The notes beneath the pieces were generated by a model. It was given only the letters and a program-made list of their open reading frames with translations. It was not told where the DNA came from and made no database searches. DNA of 64,000 nt from Onchocerca lupi (Eukaryota > Nematoda > Chromadorea > Rhabditida > Onchocercidae), in contig JAOVVO010000226.1 of NCBI GenBank assembly GCA_028564675.1, positions 1 to 64,000 of the forward strand, in the 5' to 3' direction. Each line of letters starts with the position of its first letter. The first letter of the stretch is position 1. A program made the translations under genes and the position numbers. Shown here in pieces: positions 10,729-24,658 of the stretch.

Positions 10729-12255
10729 TTTTCCATTTAAGTCATTTCAGGAAATAATTCATTTATTTCTATATCATCGTTGCTAATGAATTGTATTTTT
10801 AAAAATATCAGATCATTTGTCATCGTCTATACTACTTCGATTCCATCAGCATTTAAGTCAATGTAAATCATTGATTTGCAGCGCTTATAATACTCATGAG
10901 AAAATAAGTTTGGCTCACTATAATTTCGGATAATTTTGTTACTTAATTTCTATTAATATTGTGTTCCCATTCAAATTTTTTTAATCATTAAATCCTAAAA
11001 TTATTAAACATGTAGTTTGAATTCTTTATTACGACAGCAATTTCAATTTTTTATGATAATTTTTTCCCAGTTTTCCAAGAAATTTAACTTCTATTTTGCT
11101 ATTTATTTTGTTTATTGATCAACTGATTAAGAAGGCTGCGTTCATATCAACTGTTCATTTTATTTAACTGTCCAATTAGTGGGTTATTCAGTGTTAGTTT
11201 CTTAAAATGCAATTTTAATTCTCATAGAGTCTTCATTGTGTATTTTATTATGACTAAGTAATCCATTTTTCATCACTAATTGTAAAGGAATTTGTTTTAT
11301 TTTGTATCTTTTGATGTTCATTTTGGAATTATATTTGCAAATGGATCTTTATTGATTAAAAAATTGGAAATAATACTTATAAGATTGTTTGAAAATTGAA
11401 GAAATACATAAAATTATTTCGAAAAATATTTTAAATCAGGAAAACAGCGAGTTAAACGGAATTTGTGAAAGTCAAGAAATTTTTAAAATAGTTCGAACCA
11501 TTGGTTAATAGCAGCCAATAATGTTTTCATTCATGCATTACTTCTAATAATAACGCTTTTTTCGTTTTTATTTGATTCGTCGATAGCCAATATTTTGTTA
11601 GTTAATTTTGTTGCCTGCAACCGTCATTTTGACAGGCATTTTTCGCAAGCTATTCAGACTTTGTACGGCTCCGTGTTTTTATTCATTTCGAGAACTTTAA
11701 AATCTTATCAGACATCGGATTTTGAGTTATTCATTCTTCTCAAAAATATAGCTCACAATTCAATGATAACGATCATTACTGATAAAAATAGCAAATTGAA
11801 ACCATAGCAACTAAATCAAAGTGTGCTTATGTTAGGTGTCATGTAAATTAATAGTGGTATCCTTATTTGTAATTAGATTGAAGTATAAATATTATTTCCG
11901 CGCAGGCTTTCTCTGCTGTTAGGACTGTTTCTAATCGCAATATATCATGAAACATCGGTTGATTCATTGATGCTTTTTGGCATTCAACCAGTACAGTATT
12001 GCTATGTTATTGATTTCTATTTTTTTTATAGTTGATATTTTTAATTCGTTTATTCAAATTTCATTTCTATGAATTCATGCATCTTTCAGTTTCAATCATT
12101 ATATTTTTCTCTATTCTCAAGCAAAAAAACCATCATAACAGTTTTTCGTGGTAGAAATTTGCCAACTTTTTTATGGGTATATCTTTCTGATAATTTCCTC
12201 AAAATGCTTCCTGTGCCAGAATTAATGTTGCTGTTTAGATTTCGAAGTTTCCACT
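10729..12255. other. Intergenic, AT-rich, nothing recognised
   Basis: The 3' UTR of ADAT2 and the upstream region of the Rabex-5 gene. Open frames at 11595-11807 and 12069-12269 are low-complexity and have no homologue I recognise. TGTTTAG at about 12232-12238 is a good acceptor-like sequence 17 bases before the Rabex-5 ATG and is the likely leader trans-splice site. Confidence 0.5.
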
Positions 12256-15200
12256 ATGGACAGCGCTGAAATAGAGGATGGAACTCAGAAACTACTAAAG
12301 TCTTCTTCATCTGATAAACGATTGAGAGTGCAAATTACGGAGGGAGATCTGGTATGCTTTTATGATTTTCAAATCGAAGTTCATTTGCTTTCTTGATTTT
12401 AATCACAAAAGTATAACTTAATCATTGCAAATCCGGGCTGAATAACTCAGTATGACAGTAACGGTAATAAATAATATGAAGCATTAATTTATTCGGTAAG
12501 TTTCAAGCAAACTAGATTGACTCTGTTATATGTTGCGGTTGAAAATCAGAGTTTTATGGAGGAAGATGTTTAAATTTTTGCAGCTTTGTGTCAATCATTG
12601 TGGTTTCTACGGTACACCACAGTGGAAAGGGAGATGCTCGAAATGTTGGCGAACTTATCAAATGGAAGAGAAGAAAACGCAGTATTATATCAAAAATAGG
12701 TTTGCATTAGTCAGACGTAAAACAGATTAGAAAATATTCGTATTACGCTAATACTTTAAAGAAATCTTTAAGAAAATCCAAAAGAACATGCAATGAAAAA
12801 GAAAATGCAACAAATATCAATTTGAATGGAACACTTTTGGTAATATAAAGCAAAACTTTATCTGAGTTAAAGATAACGCCAAATACTACCGTTTGGTGTT
12901 CATTATAAGTTTGTAAACATGCACGTTTGCTCTGACATAATAGCATCAAAATTTATAAAAACATTCACCAATAAATGTCGATATTACATCGTGTATTTTC
13001 TGAATGAAAGTAAGTTCCTCAGTGCCTCCTTAATTTGCTTATATTTTAATCGGAATCTGCTGTTATTAAAACATCTGTGGTAATTAAGTGGACCTTCCAA
13101 GATTGCAAAACTTCAAAGAGATATTATTTTCATATTTTATCATATGGTAATTCTGCAAAGCTGCTAAATCTGTTGAGGATATAAAGATTCTTTTATTTCG
13201 GGTTTTTAAAATTAGAATTGGAAATTTTCAACAACTTATGCTTGCGGAAAATCAAAATTGAAAATTTTTAAAACTTGTTGCAAAAATTTTTTTGTCTACA
13301 CGGTTTTTCGCAAGTTAAACCCACGATTGTTTATTTGTAGAGAATTTTTAAATTTCGAAAAGTTTGAAGGACGTCGGAAACTATCAACAGAGAGTCGTTC
13401 ACTTACACTAAAATCGATTCTTCGAAAATCACCATCAGTAACTGCTAATTCAAATTTCTCACAGGGTTTGTTATTTTTTTCATCTTTTTGATGCAAATTT
13501 TCATACGTTCATAGGGAATCAGTGTTTCATTTCAGAAATGGTATGTGCAGGAGCTTCGACACAGTCTGCTTTACCATCTCCTGTTACACCGATAAGGTAT
13601 TTTGTACCTTCTTTTCAGTAGCGTTTTGTGTTTATATGGATTTTTTTTTTTTGTTTTAGTCATGTTTCATTTGTTCCCTTTATAATTTTGCTTTCCTTAT
13701 TTTACTTAAAGGCATGAAACTTATAATACGGAAGTTATAACATTTTCTTTAGTAATCTTTCTTCATTGCTTAAAAATTGTGTAATAAGAATAAAAACTTT
13801 ATCTATTCAAAAAACAGTAAAATTCAAAATTTCCATGCTTTCTTTTTATATATTACTGGGAAAATAATCGATTTTCATTACAATTCTAATTTATTGAATA
13901 ACTTTCAGACATCGTCTTAGTGAAGAAAGCATTTCTGCCTACGATCATTTTCACGAGTTTCTTCAAAATAATCTTCCTCAAGCAATTGCTCATGATATAA
14001 CTCAGCAAACACATCATGCCGTTGATAGAATTCTGGAAGTAAGTTTTATTTATTCCTTTCATCAGAAACGATTTCAATGTAAAATTCTTAGATTAACGGG
14101 ATATAAAGAGTTTTCTTGTTTGTATTATTATCTTAGATCTACTTTCTATCATAATTCCTTGGAATTTCATTAGCTAGACTGATGTTTGTTTGAAAATAAG
14201 TAACTTATTTGAATTCCAGCAACAGAATGTCAATATGGACGATCTCTCTGGCATGGTACAGCATTTCTATCAAGTGCTTGCAGACAAAATGCGTCATAGC
14301 TCCATTATGAATGGTAACTATCTCGCTATTCAAAAACAAATTTTGAAAGATATCATGAATTGGAGCTTTATGGTATTATGAATTGCTATATATATTATGA
14401 AATCAAATATCATTATATTATGTTTTATTTAAATTTTAGATTCAGCGGTTAGTGTGAGCGTTGAAGAGATAATGGCAGAAGTAGAGCAGTATATATGTGT
14501 ACGGGCCTACAGCACATTATTTTGTGCTAGGCATGTCTTCTCGTTTTTTTTTGAAAATTTTCGTATTTGAGAACTTGTTTCATTTGTAAAATCTTGTATG
14601 AATATTAGGATTAATTTTAATGATAGAAAATTGTTGGAAATTTTCGATTATTTTCTTTTGCATTTGTCTTCAAACTTCTAAATATTTTAAGTTCGAATAT
14701 TTTTCTAGAGCTGACGAAGAAATTGCTGATCTATCTTTGCAAGATAGAATACGATCATTGAATTGGGTTACAGCAGGTTTTTTGGAAACTACTCTTGATT
14801 TTAGTCAAGAATCGGTAAATTACATCATTTTAATATTCGTTGTTCATTGATAAAACATACTGAAAGCATTTTCAATTGATAGGTTCGTGACAAATTGGAT
14901 GAAGCAATAACTGAGATTATTGATATGAACAGCCATCGAGGAGCAGCGGAAAAATTGCAGTGTTTGGTTCGTTGCTCGAAAATGATCTTCGAGGCACTGA
15001 AGGAAAGCCGCTCAGGTATGTTTTGTTGGTATTGATCAATATCAGTGCATTTAAACTTCTTTTAATAATTTTTCGTAGCACTATAGTCGCTTTGATCAAC
15101 AGAAGCAATTACACTGGAATATATTTTTAGATAACAAACTGAGACACTCGTTAATTAGAAAAATAATTCTTTAATTTTCATAGAATTGATTTTTAAAATA

Positions 15201-16512
15201 CTTTTCCAATATTTCCGTTGAATTACCATTCCTTTATCTGATTTAAATCTTCTGATTTATTTCTTCTTCAAGATTATAGATTTTTATTTATAGGCGCTCC
15301 GGCTGGTGCAGATGAATATTTGCCGGTATTAATTTTTGTGATTTTGAAAGGAAATCCACCACTGATTCAATCAAACGTCAAATTTGTCAGTCGGTTTGCT
15401 CTGCCTGCCAGAGTCTTAAGCGGCGAATCAGGTTTTCTGGTTTTTATTTTAACTTTGCTGTAAAATTGCAAAATGGCAACATAAGATCAAGATTGTATTC
15501 ACTTTTTTTTTTTTGATTTATAAATTAATTTCCACAAGGCCGAATATATTATATTGTTGTCTCATACCAAGAACCAAGAAATTTATTTGTTTTATGAAAT
15601 TGATAAGGCCATAAATAACGCAGTTTGATGTGTTTCTCCTAATGGTTTTTCGATTTATATTTTTCTGATTTTTACTTTCCAGGTTATTATTTCACGAATT
15701 TGAGTTGCGCGCTACAGTTTGTACAAAATATGAATGCCGAAAGCTTGAAAATGCCAAAGGAAGAGTTTGAGGCGTACACTTCAGGACATCAAGTTCCACC
15801 ATTAAACGCAATGAATATGGGATGTAACCAGGTACCGCATGCTTGTTCGACAAAACAAGTTGTATATTTGACTAATGAATTTCACTTCAAAATCTTGTTG
15901 ACTGATCAAAATTTTGAAAATTTCTATAGTATTATTACAGTAGCCTTTAAATCTATTTTGATAATTATATTACATAGATAATTTTTTTCAGTCGATCCGA
16001 ACGATGGAAAATTCTTTGGTACAGGTACGACAACTACTAGAAAGGCAAAAAAATCTGAAGATACTCATGAACGAGCTTGAAATACGTGTGAAAAAGTAAC
16101 ACTACCAGAATTTCTCATTTTTCTTTTGCAATTATGGATAATGATATTTGGATTTCTCAATTTTATATGCAATTGCTATGATATTTGGAATTTGGAAGTC
16201 TCATCTTTCACTGTTGTGATTAAATTTCGATAACACGTTATACATTGCAGGGAAACAGATGAATTGTCAGCAGAAGTAGATGAAATTCTTAATTCATATC
16301 CATCGGAAGAATTAAAGCATTTAACCGAACAGATTATGATTGAAGAAGCGGAACTATTTGGAACTTCAGTACCGTCTTCCACTTTGTTGAACAACTTTTC
16401 GCAGTCTTCTCGAGAGCTTGACTATATTGATGAGAAGGCAGATAATGAAGAACATGACGATCACGAAAAGAATGTTACGTCTCAACCATCATCCATCCAA
16501 GATTCAGCTTAA
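12256..16512 (+). CDS. rabx-5: Rabex-5 homologue: Rab5 guanine-nucleotide exchange factor (A20 zinc finger + VPS9)
   Basis: Thirteen exons: 12256-12351, 12584-12699, 13341-13465, 13536-13596, 13909-14038, 14220-14313, 14440-14530, 14709-14814, 14883-15015, 15294-15431, 15683-15831, 15992-16095, 16251-16512. They total 1605 bp, 534 residues; human Rabex-5 has 491. An A20-type zinc finger lies at about 33-55 (Cys34, 38, 50, 53 in LCVNHCGFYG and GRCSKCW), which in mammals binds ubiquitin and has ligase activity. A helical bundle precedes the VPS9 catalytic domain (about 205-400), with the hallmark LPVLIFVILKGNPP and GYYFTNLSCALQF. The acidic, coiled C-terminus (MENSLVQVRQLLERQ onward) would be the Rabaptin-binding part. 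The protein activates Rab5 on early endosomes. Exon 7 appears to use a GC donor (AG|GCATGT at 14531). AATAAA lies at 16674-16679. Confidence 0.95.
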
Positions 16513-19500
16513 CATTTCTATTTTCTTTGTTTCAAGGTTTAAAGCTAAAAGAAAGCAAGAAGGTGTTAATTATTTGCTGAAATTGAGATGATTATTTTAT
16601 TTTGTATTTCAATACGTTGTATTATATTTTTACGGGTTTATTTGCCATTGAAAAATCCTAACATATGTAAATGAATAAAAACTGAAGTTAAAACTGAATT
16701 CACAGTCTAAAATTAAAGTATTAATAAATGATTTTATTTTCACATTACACTTTTGTTTCTAGTCTTTATTTTCTCTAAAAAATTTTCACATTTTCCAATT
16801 TTTTTCTAAAGTTCCATTTGGACAACGATAAAAGCAATCCATTTTGATAATAGCAAAAACAACAACAAAATAATGGTTAGATTTTTAAATGTATATTTCG
16901 GATTTCTTGATTACTCATAAATCTATAAATAAACTGTCCACATAGTTTTCTTCATCAAGATACTTAAAATAATTTAATGGTAAGTATTTGAACCAAGCGT
17001 TGGATAATATATTCGGTCTTGCAATGACTATCTATAAGTCACTTGCAATATTAACTGTCACTTCAATGCCTTCAGTTCATTCGCTCGTAAATATTTCTAT
17101 TGTTTTGTTGTTTACTGGCCAAGATTTATCGATGTTTCTCCACACGAACTTTAAACAATATACTAACTGCAAACACTTTAAGCCGAGATAATTCAGATGA
17201 CAGTGATTAGAAGTGTGGATAGGACTTTTTGACATACCAATGTCGTTCCGAATAAATTTAAATTCTGGAACAAACATCTTGATTTTCAGCTTGGTGATAC
17301 TGTGAAAATATGTGAATCTGACAATTCCGTCCTTTAAGGATGGAATTATCAGATGCAAATTTAGCCGTTTTTTCAAAACCAAGAGATGCTCATATTAGCA
17401 AACTTTTTTTATATCTTGCAAATCCGAATTTTTTGATTCATTTCTTCACATACTGAAGTAATTAATTTGAAGTATTCATTGCAGTTGGCATGATTCCTGT
17501 TCGTTTTCACTTTGTTCTCGATATTTCGAGAATCTTCATCATTAGATTTCTCGAACAATTGGAAAAAGAACTGAAAGAAGCGCAACAAAGAATCTGATTA
17601 TGATTCCTGATTCTGACTTTTCATTTTGACTTAAATTTTAACTAAAAAAATTTCAACAGTAGTACAAAATCCTCCTTGCATATTTAAAAGCTATTTTAAT
17701 GAATTTAATTGGGAAATGAAAGCTAAAAAATCATTTTGACAAGATGGAATGGAATTCCAATTTTAAGCAAAGGAAGTGTAACAATAAATATAGGATATTA
17801 TACATTGACAAAGTCTACCGATGATTAAATGATGGAGAAAAAAAAAGAAAAGTAGACTGTGATACTATTCTTACCATAAGTATTGAAAAACTGTTTAGAC
17901 GAATTAAATAGATACGGTTAATGGAAACTGTTTAGACGAATTAAATAGATACGGTTAATGGAAACTGTTTAGACGAATTAAATAGATACGGTTAATGGAA
18001 ACTGTTTAGACGAATTAAATAGATACGGTTAATGCATAATTTTCCCATAGAAAAGTTTCGAAAGAATCTGCTAATTTCTAAGTAATTTTTCAAGCTTATC
18101 GATTAGCATGAAGTTTAAAAATCGACCAACTATTGATTTGTCACCATCAGCAACACTATCTTTAGAATAGGACGGTATTTCTCAGTGTCAACCTCGACTC
18201 TCGCTTTATTGATTTTGAAAGTCCCGATAACAACTATCAATTCCGCCTTTAGACATTCTGTTATTCTTTTTACTCTTAATTTTTATTTTCCATTTGATTT
18301 CTTAGATCATTATGGAAGTAATGAAAATTTCCGAAAAGACTGTAAACAAAAATTTAAAATAAAATACTGGCAACAAATGGAAACTTTTTTTTAAATGTTT
18401 ACAACACTAACAGAATTCAATTTCAATTGATTTAACAGTTAATCAAATAACTGCAGAGAAATTACCTGTTTGTGAAAATATCCATAAAAATACTACATTA
18501 ATTTGATGTATTTTAACATTTTTATATTTCTACTTCAATAGATTCTTCGACCTTTGTATCGCTTATTTTATGTTTCTTATTTTTGCCGATGCAATTGTCT
18601 TACAAAATGGAAGAAAACCGGAATTACAAAGAAGGATACATTCTTTTTTTTTAAAAATCTTGTCGTTTTTTACAAAGTAATATTTTGGTGGAAATGATGA
18701 ATGAATGTTCAGATAGTGTTCCAGAACAGTGACAACAAATAAAAACAAATAAATGAAATGAATGAAATATGCATTCGATCTCATGAATTTTCTTCTCTTC
18801 TTTTCCAACCTTAAATTTTGTTGAAATATGGTAATTATATATTATTATTATTGTTGTCATATATTTTATATCGATAATAAAATTATCAAAACAAGCTTGT
18901 ATTTAAATTATAATTATTCCATTACAGCTGCACTAATAAGCAATAACATATCGTTCCATGGAAACGAAAAAATATTTATACTTTTACGACGATTCATCAT
19001 CCAGAGTCCAATTATTTCAAAAAACTATACACTACATACAAAGCATCACGAGGTAAATAGAGAACATCCTACGATTATAAAATCAAAAATAAATATTTTA
19101 GAGCATGGATCAATTCGATCAATCCGTCTTTCGATGTTGGCTTTCCATGCGCTATTTGAACTGTTCTTTTCTGAATTTAATTAATACTCCAATGAAGTAT
19201 GGTACCCGCCTGTTTCTGATCTTAGAATAGTACAGAAATAATTTATAAAGAAGAGAAACAGTACAATTCATATTGAAGCTTGTAATAGTATAAACAAAGA
19301 AAAAAATAACAAAGAAATACTTTTTTGTCCGTTACCCGAAATACAGAATATAACGAAGTTAATGAATTTTATCAACGATGAATGATATATTTTTCTGATT
19401 ATCAGGTAATGATTGCACTTGCACTGCCACTTTGTTCGAGTTGCTTTCCATTATTTTATTGATCAGCCTTGTCTAAATTAAATTTCAAATTTATAATTGA

Positions 19501-19885
19501 AAATATAAAGACAAGAGGAAAATTTTTGAATTTTCAACTATATAAAGATTGTGCAAAAATGAATAAATGATGACATATAAAATATGCAAACATCGTTCTT
19601 GCATGGACATTGAAAAATTTTGTTAAGGCATAAATCCGAAGATTTCACTTTTCTTTATCAGCAAGAGTCTAAATTAAGTAATTTTATAAATTAATCTTTT
19701 CGATGCCTATATTTTCCTCAATTTAACAAATTTCTGTTTTGATCATTTCTTATATTGTCATAATTTGATATCAATTAGAAATTAAATTTAAACTAACAAA
19801 AATTGAATTCAACAGTTTATTACACAGAAGGTGATTGATTGAAAACACTCATACCTATCCATATTAAAATTTTCAAAAAATTTAA
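16513..19885. other. Intergenic between convergent genes, with one minisatellite
   Basis: The Rabex-5 3' UTR ends near 16700; the CD36-class gene on the opposite strand ends at 19886, with AATAAA on the minus strand at 19821-19816. Between them I see AT-rich sequence, a four-copy 37-bp repeat (listed), and several open frames of 60-118 codons on both strands (for example 17077-17382 minus, 18828-19184 plus) that are low-complexity, overlap each other and have no recognisable domain. No gene is supported. Confidence 0.5.
17888..18035. repeat. 37-bp minisatellite, four copies
   Basis: A 37-bp unit starting AAACTGTTTAGACGAATTAA is repeated head-to-tail at 17888, 17925, 17962 and 17999. The copies are identical apart from the last base of copy four (C for G). 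The near-identity implies recent expansion. It lies in noncoding DNA between convergent genes; 37 is not a multiple of three and no frame runs through it. Confidence 0.95.
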
Positions 19886-22800
19886 TTATATGAAAAAAGA
19901 ACGAACTTTTGAGAATAATTTGATGAATAGAGCCACGGAAATAAGCAGAATACCAACAGAAATGGGAATAAAACAAAGAAATGCAAACACCATCTTCATA
20001 AGCAGAAGCATTTTGCGAAGAAATGTTAACGAACCGTCACCAATTTCCACTACTTGAAATTCTGCGAGCAGCGGTACTATCGTACTTCGCATCTTTGATA
20101 GATCCATACTAAAATGACCTTTGACATAAATTGATTTATTCTGATTATTTGTTGCTGTTGTTAAATAAAGAAAACAAATGAGAGCTTCTACATAAATCTT
20201 GGTGTATTCAAGATCAATATGCAATTATATCTTTGCTTCCAATCATCTGAAATGCCTTCATCGATATCCAAATAATTAGCTTCTATCGATTTCACTTTCG
20301 AAGATATATGACCTTTCAGAGGTCATTTACATACTGGGAAGCGCTAACTTTCATTGATAGGTTAATCCTTTATGTAAAGTTATGGGTACATGTTTGTACA
20401 ATCAATAAAAATTCCTACAAAAGTATTATACTCTATTTCCTTGAAATCAAAATTAAATAAAAATGGCTTATCTCAGAAGCTTAATATTTCGATCAATATA
20501 TCTATGAGATATGTATGTGCGTGTGAAAAAAAATCAATTCCATTTATAAGAAAATTTTATTACCTAATAAAGTCGTCAATCACTTTTTGATCTTTCAATA
20601 TAACGATATTAATCTGATATCGTATATAAATCCTCAGAAGAGTTCCCGTTCGCTAAAATTTTAAAAAATTAGTGTTAAAAATAAAAGAAACTGACAAAAC
20701 GAAACTTAGTTATCATAACTTAAGCAAAATTTACCACTTATTCTTTTGCTAATAATTTGCAAAAAAAAAAAGAAAAAAAAAGGATATCCGATATAATTAT
20801 CATCATTAATTTCAGTAATATTCAGAAAGTAATCAAATAATCAATATTGACCGGTTCAATTTCTAGAGTGATACTATCGTGTTCCACCGAGCTTTCATTG
20901 AGACCAATAACTGATTTCTTTATTCTTTCATCAGCATAGAGAAAATTAGGAAACGAAAAGATGATAGGTGGTTTGCCTGAAAATGGGATAAAAATTTTAA
21001 CCATTATCTTATTATTCGAAGGAAATAAACAGAGGATCTTCATGAAATTCTAAAAAGGCCTAATGGAAATTCAAACTTAATCATCCATATTCACCATTAA
21101 CTCATATTTCAATCTTGCAGCATTTTTCGATCTTCTTTTTAATCCGATTGATTCTTGCCCTAGCCGTAAAGCGAGAGATTTCGATGTTTTCTTTTAAATT
21201 CATATAATGGATCTATACCACTGTAGCAATGACTGAGATCTAGAAGCCCTTTGGGGAAACATTTCTCGTCTTCTGAAAAGAATATTCTTCCATCATCGTG
21301 ACAGAATCCTTCATTACCAGGTACCATTGGATCCAACAAATCTTCCTTCACAGTGAAACGATATGCCGGTATGCCTTTGTACTCAAATTCCTCCGCAAAT
21401 GTTAGATGTATTGATCTAAAATTAATAATGAGCATAGGTTGAAAAAGATATTCTAAATGCTCTTCGTTCCCATCATATTAGCCTATAAATTTAATTGGTA
21501 GTTCACTATGTGATTTTTCTCATGTAACATATGAAATATTGAATTAAGAAATAATCAATAGTCACAGCAACTGTCTCAAAATTTCTACAAATTTGATATT
21601 ATTCCATTCTTCGTATTTCAACTTGCTCCATTCTCTGTTCTGTTTCATATCAAAAGACATGAAAAGGTTAATTATTTAATAGTAGTCGCAATAAATTAAC
21701 ACCGGACCTGCAAATATCCGGAGCAAACACGTAAATTACATCAGTTTTTTCGATAAGTGGTTTGTATAATCCACCGTCTGAACCATTAATTTTTCTGAAA
21801 ATTCATTCATTACAATGAATAAAACTTAATTTCTGAAATCTTTAATTTAAGGAAACCATAAAATAAGTGAATTAATAAAATTGTAATGCTGCGTTTGCAG
21901 CAAAATCAATAAAAACGTTTAATTTGTAAAAGGAATAATTACCTGGCATGTTTGCTATTCCACCAGTTCTCCGGTAATAAATTTAGCCCATCCCAGTTCA
22001 ATAATTCTCCAGCTGCTATACTACCATCTTCGCTACCAGTAGATACTTCAACAACTTTCTGAGCACCATTCTTCTGAAATTAATTGTTCCTTCAATAATT
22101 TAATTAGCTGCAAAAAAAATGAGTAATCGATTGTGTTCTAGATAATAGAAAAGATTTGTGCCAGTTTTCTATTTATCTAATTGCTGAATGATATTCAAAA
22201 AGTGATTCAAAATAAAATTTGATGTAATAATATCTATTTTAACAGTGACTGAACTCTATCAATTAATATAAATGCCAATAATAATTTGAAAATGTGAGTG
22301 TATTTGGAAACAGTTTCCATAAATCTGCAAAAAACAATGTATATTGAAGTCCTGATAAGTTTTTATCACTGTGAAAGGGCGATTCAAGAAATTGTGGGCT
22401 CTCAACAGTCGCCAGACCTCATGCCTATGATCATATTCGATAATCTATGCTAGGGTCAATATTGAATCTATTAATCAAAAAATATCAAAATCTTTCCTTT
22501 GATACCATTTTTCGCTTAAACAGAAGAAAGTTTTACTACTAGAAATTATCCATTATATCTTACTTTGACTTTGGCGCAAAGTCATCATGATTTAAGAAAA
22601 CTATTATAACTCAAAATGCGTTAAATATTTCTATATTATATTTTTTAAAGCATTTTCTCAACTTCTATTGCTGCAAATTTTAAAAACAGAACCCGATCAA
22701 TTTGAGTTAAAGAAGAAAGTGTAAAATTTTTGATTAACTTCCGCCTACTGTAGGAAGTTTTTATAACAAAAATATAAAAGTATAACAAAAAAGACCACAT

Positions 22801-24658
22801 ATCTCTCTAAACAATATTTTATGACCATAAACAAAAAAAGGATAAAAGTGAAAAAAAAAAAAAAAAAACTGGTCCAAAATGTTTTCTCTTAATTTGTTTA
22901 TTTCAGTAATTGTAATCTAAGAAAAGTGTTGCTTTTTCTAAAATCAGCTTTTTGATTTAACCTAAAATGAGAGAATGATTTTAACTCGAAGCAAAATAGT
23001 ATAAAACTCATTAAATTTGACAAAAGGGCTCACCCGCAATGTTCATGCAATTTTGAAACATTTCTCCTTTTTTCTTTATAAAATGTCATACTCAAAACGA
23101 CAGAATAGTTGATTAAAACTAAAAAAACTTAAACAATAGAAATAATAAATAATTTTGGTGCTTTTTTCTCCACCAATTGCATCAGTTCTTATTTTGCAAT
23201 TTTTAAGTTCATTGAAATTTCGAACTTACATGCAACATATAACCGATTTTGTCCGGCACTTTCCATGATTTGCAAATTATATCCACAAGTGGTATTGCAC
23301 ATATCTTAAAAAAAGTTCGCGTGTATATACATGAATTGAAAATGCAAATTTTGACACAATATGAACTGTTTAAAAGAGACAAATCAAACATTATTTACTT
23401 ATTTAATTTTGTCTCGAGTAACAAATTAAAAATTATGTATTTATTTAAGAATTAAAAAAAAAAAATTTCTAACATTTGCAAGATATGGATCTACATATCC
23501 TTTAAACAAAGCATCGTCCACAGAAACTTTTATAAATGGTTGTGATGAAGTAAGAGAAACTTGTGCAATGGATGATACAATCGGGTTCGAACTTATTTCG
23601 GCAAATTTCTGAAAATAATTATTGGAAATCATTACAATTTAAAATTTCAAAAAAATACATCCCAATAATAATTTTATATAAAAAAAGATCGAAACCTGAA
23701 AGATAATGTTTGGTATTCTAATTTTTCTGTGCAGCGAACATTCTTCACAAGAAGCGTTTCTGTCAAAAATGAAGCTTTGGACACTCTGATATTTGACAGA
23801 ACGATTACCATAACCAAGAATGTTTCTTCCCATATGTACTTCGTATACATATGGGCCTATTTGGACCACTTCTGGCTTATTTCCATCTAAAATCTGCAAA
23901 ATAAGTTTGGTGAAATGCAGAAGCTGCGGATTTTCTTAATCTTTTGCTTTTAATTATGTCATTTGACTTATTTTATTTAAAATTGCTTGTTATATATGCT
24001 TAAATTGACTTTCAATTTATTCAATTATTTGTTATATGATTTATAAGGATCTTTAATCTTTGCTATTTGATACAACAAATCATAAGAGCTGTATATTATT
24101 TAATTGAAGCAAGTTTTGGAAAGATGAGGATGACAAGTAAGAATTAGAAACAATTTGTTGAAAGATGATTGCAAAGAATATTTTTTAAAAGAATCACGTT
24201 ACTTGTAGTAGAAATGAAAAACCTGATGTGAATTATTCACTGAGAAAACAAAAATCTCGGATCTGTATTTATAATCAGGATTTTCCCAAAAATGATATAA
24301 TTCACTATCTTGCTCAAAATTCTTCTTCTGCAAAATAGATTTTAAGGTCAAATATCAATTTGAGATTCAACTTATCAATTCAAATATGTAGCATTTATTC
24401 TTACAAAAAATAATCCTTAATTGATAATGCTTCTCTTGATTGAACAGAAATTTCAGTATCAAAAAGTTCATTCGGGAAAAATGAAAATTCGATTTGTATT
24501 ACTGTTACCTGACGAATTTTCCTGTTGATGAGATGTGGTGCCAGGAATATCATCGAAATACCGAAGAATATTAGCATGATTCCAGCGACAAGAAGCAATA
24601 TTTGAGCAGTGCGACAGTACCCTCTTCTCAATTTGCATTTTTTCCCTTCAGTTGTCAT
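19886..24658 (-). CDS. CD36/LIMP-2 class scavenger receptor
   Basis: Eleven exons, in transcript order: 24658-24509, 24327-24223, 23893-23696, 23608-23474, 23304-23230, 22073-21943, 21794-21708, 21415-21219, 20976-20852, 20652-20564, 20108-19886. All phases close, giving 504 residues (CD36 472, LIMP-2 478). Topology is typical: short basic N-terminus, membrane segment 1 (about 18-40), a large ectodomain, and membrane segment 2 (about 468-493) with a short basic cytoplasmic tail. Diagnostic stretches align in register with CD36, for example QIGPYVYEVHMG, GYVDPYL, KPPIIFSFPNFLYAD and EIEP. Ectodomain cysteines (FCHDDGR, EKCFPKG, SHCYSG) fit the family's disulfide region. Such receptors take up lipids or lipoproteins, or act as lysosomal receptors; which applies is unknown. 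Exon 9 uses a weak GTCAAT donor, chosen because it preserves the alignment. Intron 5 is the longest, 1.16 kb. Confidence 0.93.

Noticed and set aside
18828..19184. 118-codon plus-strand open frame
   Set aside because: Biased to Ile/Ser/Tyr/His, no domain, overlaps minus-strand frames of the same quality, and no splice sites or family resemblance.
24401..24508. Read-through of CD36-class exon 1 into VTVIQIEFSFF...
   Set aside because: The GTAACA donor after RKIRQ followed by the exon at 24327 gives a gap-free match to CD36 in this region; the read-through sequence has no counterpart.
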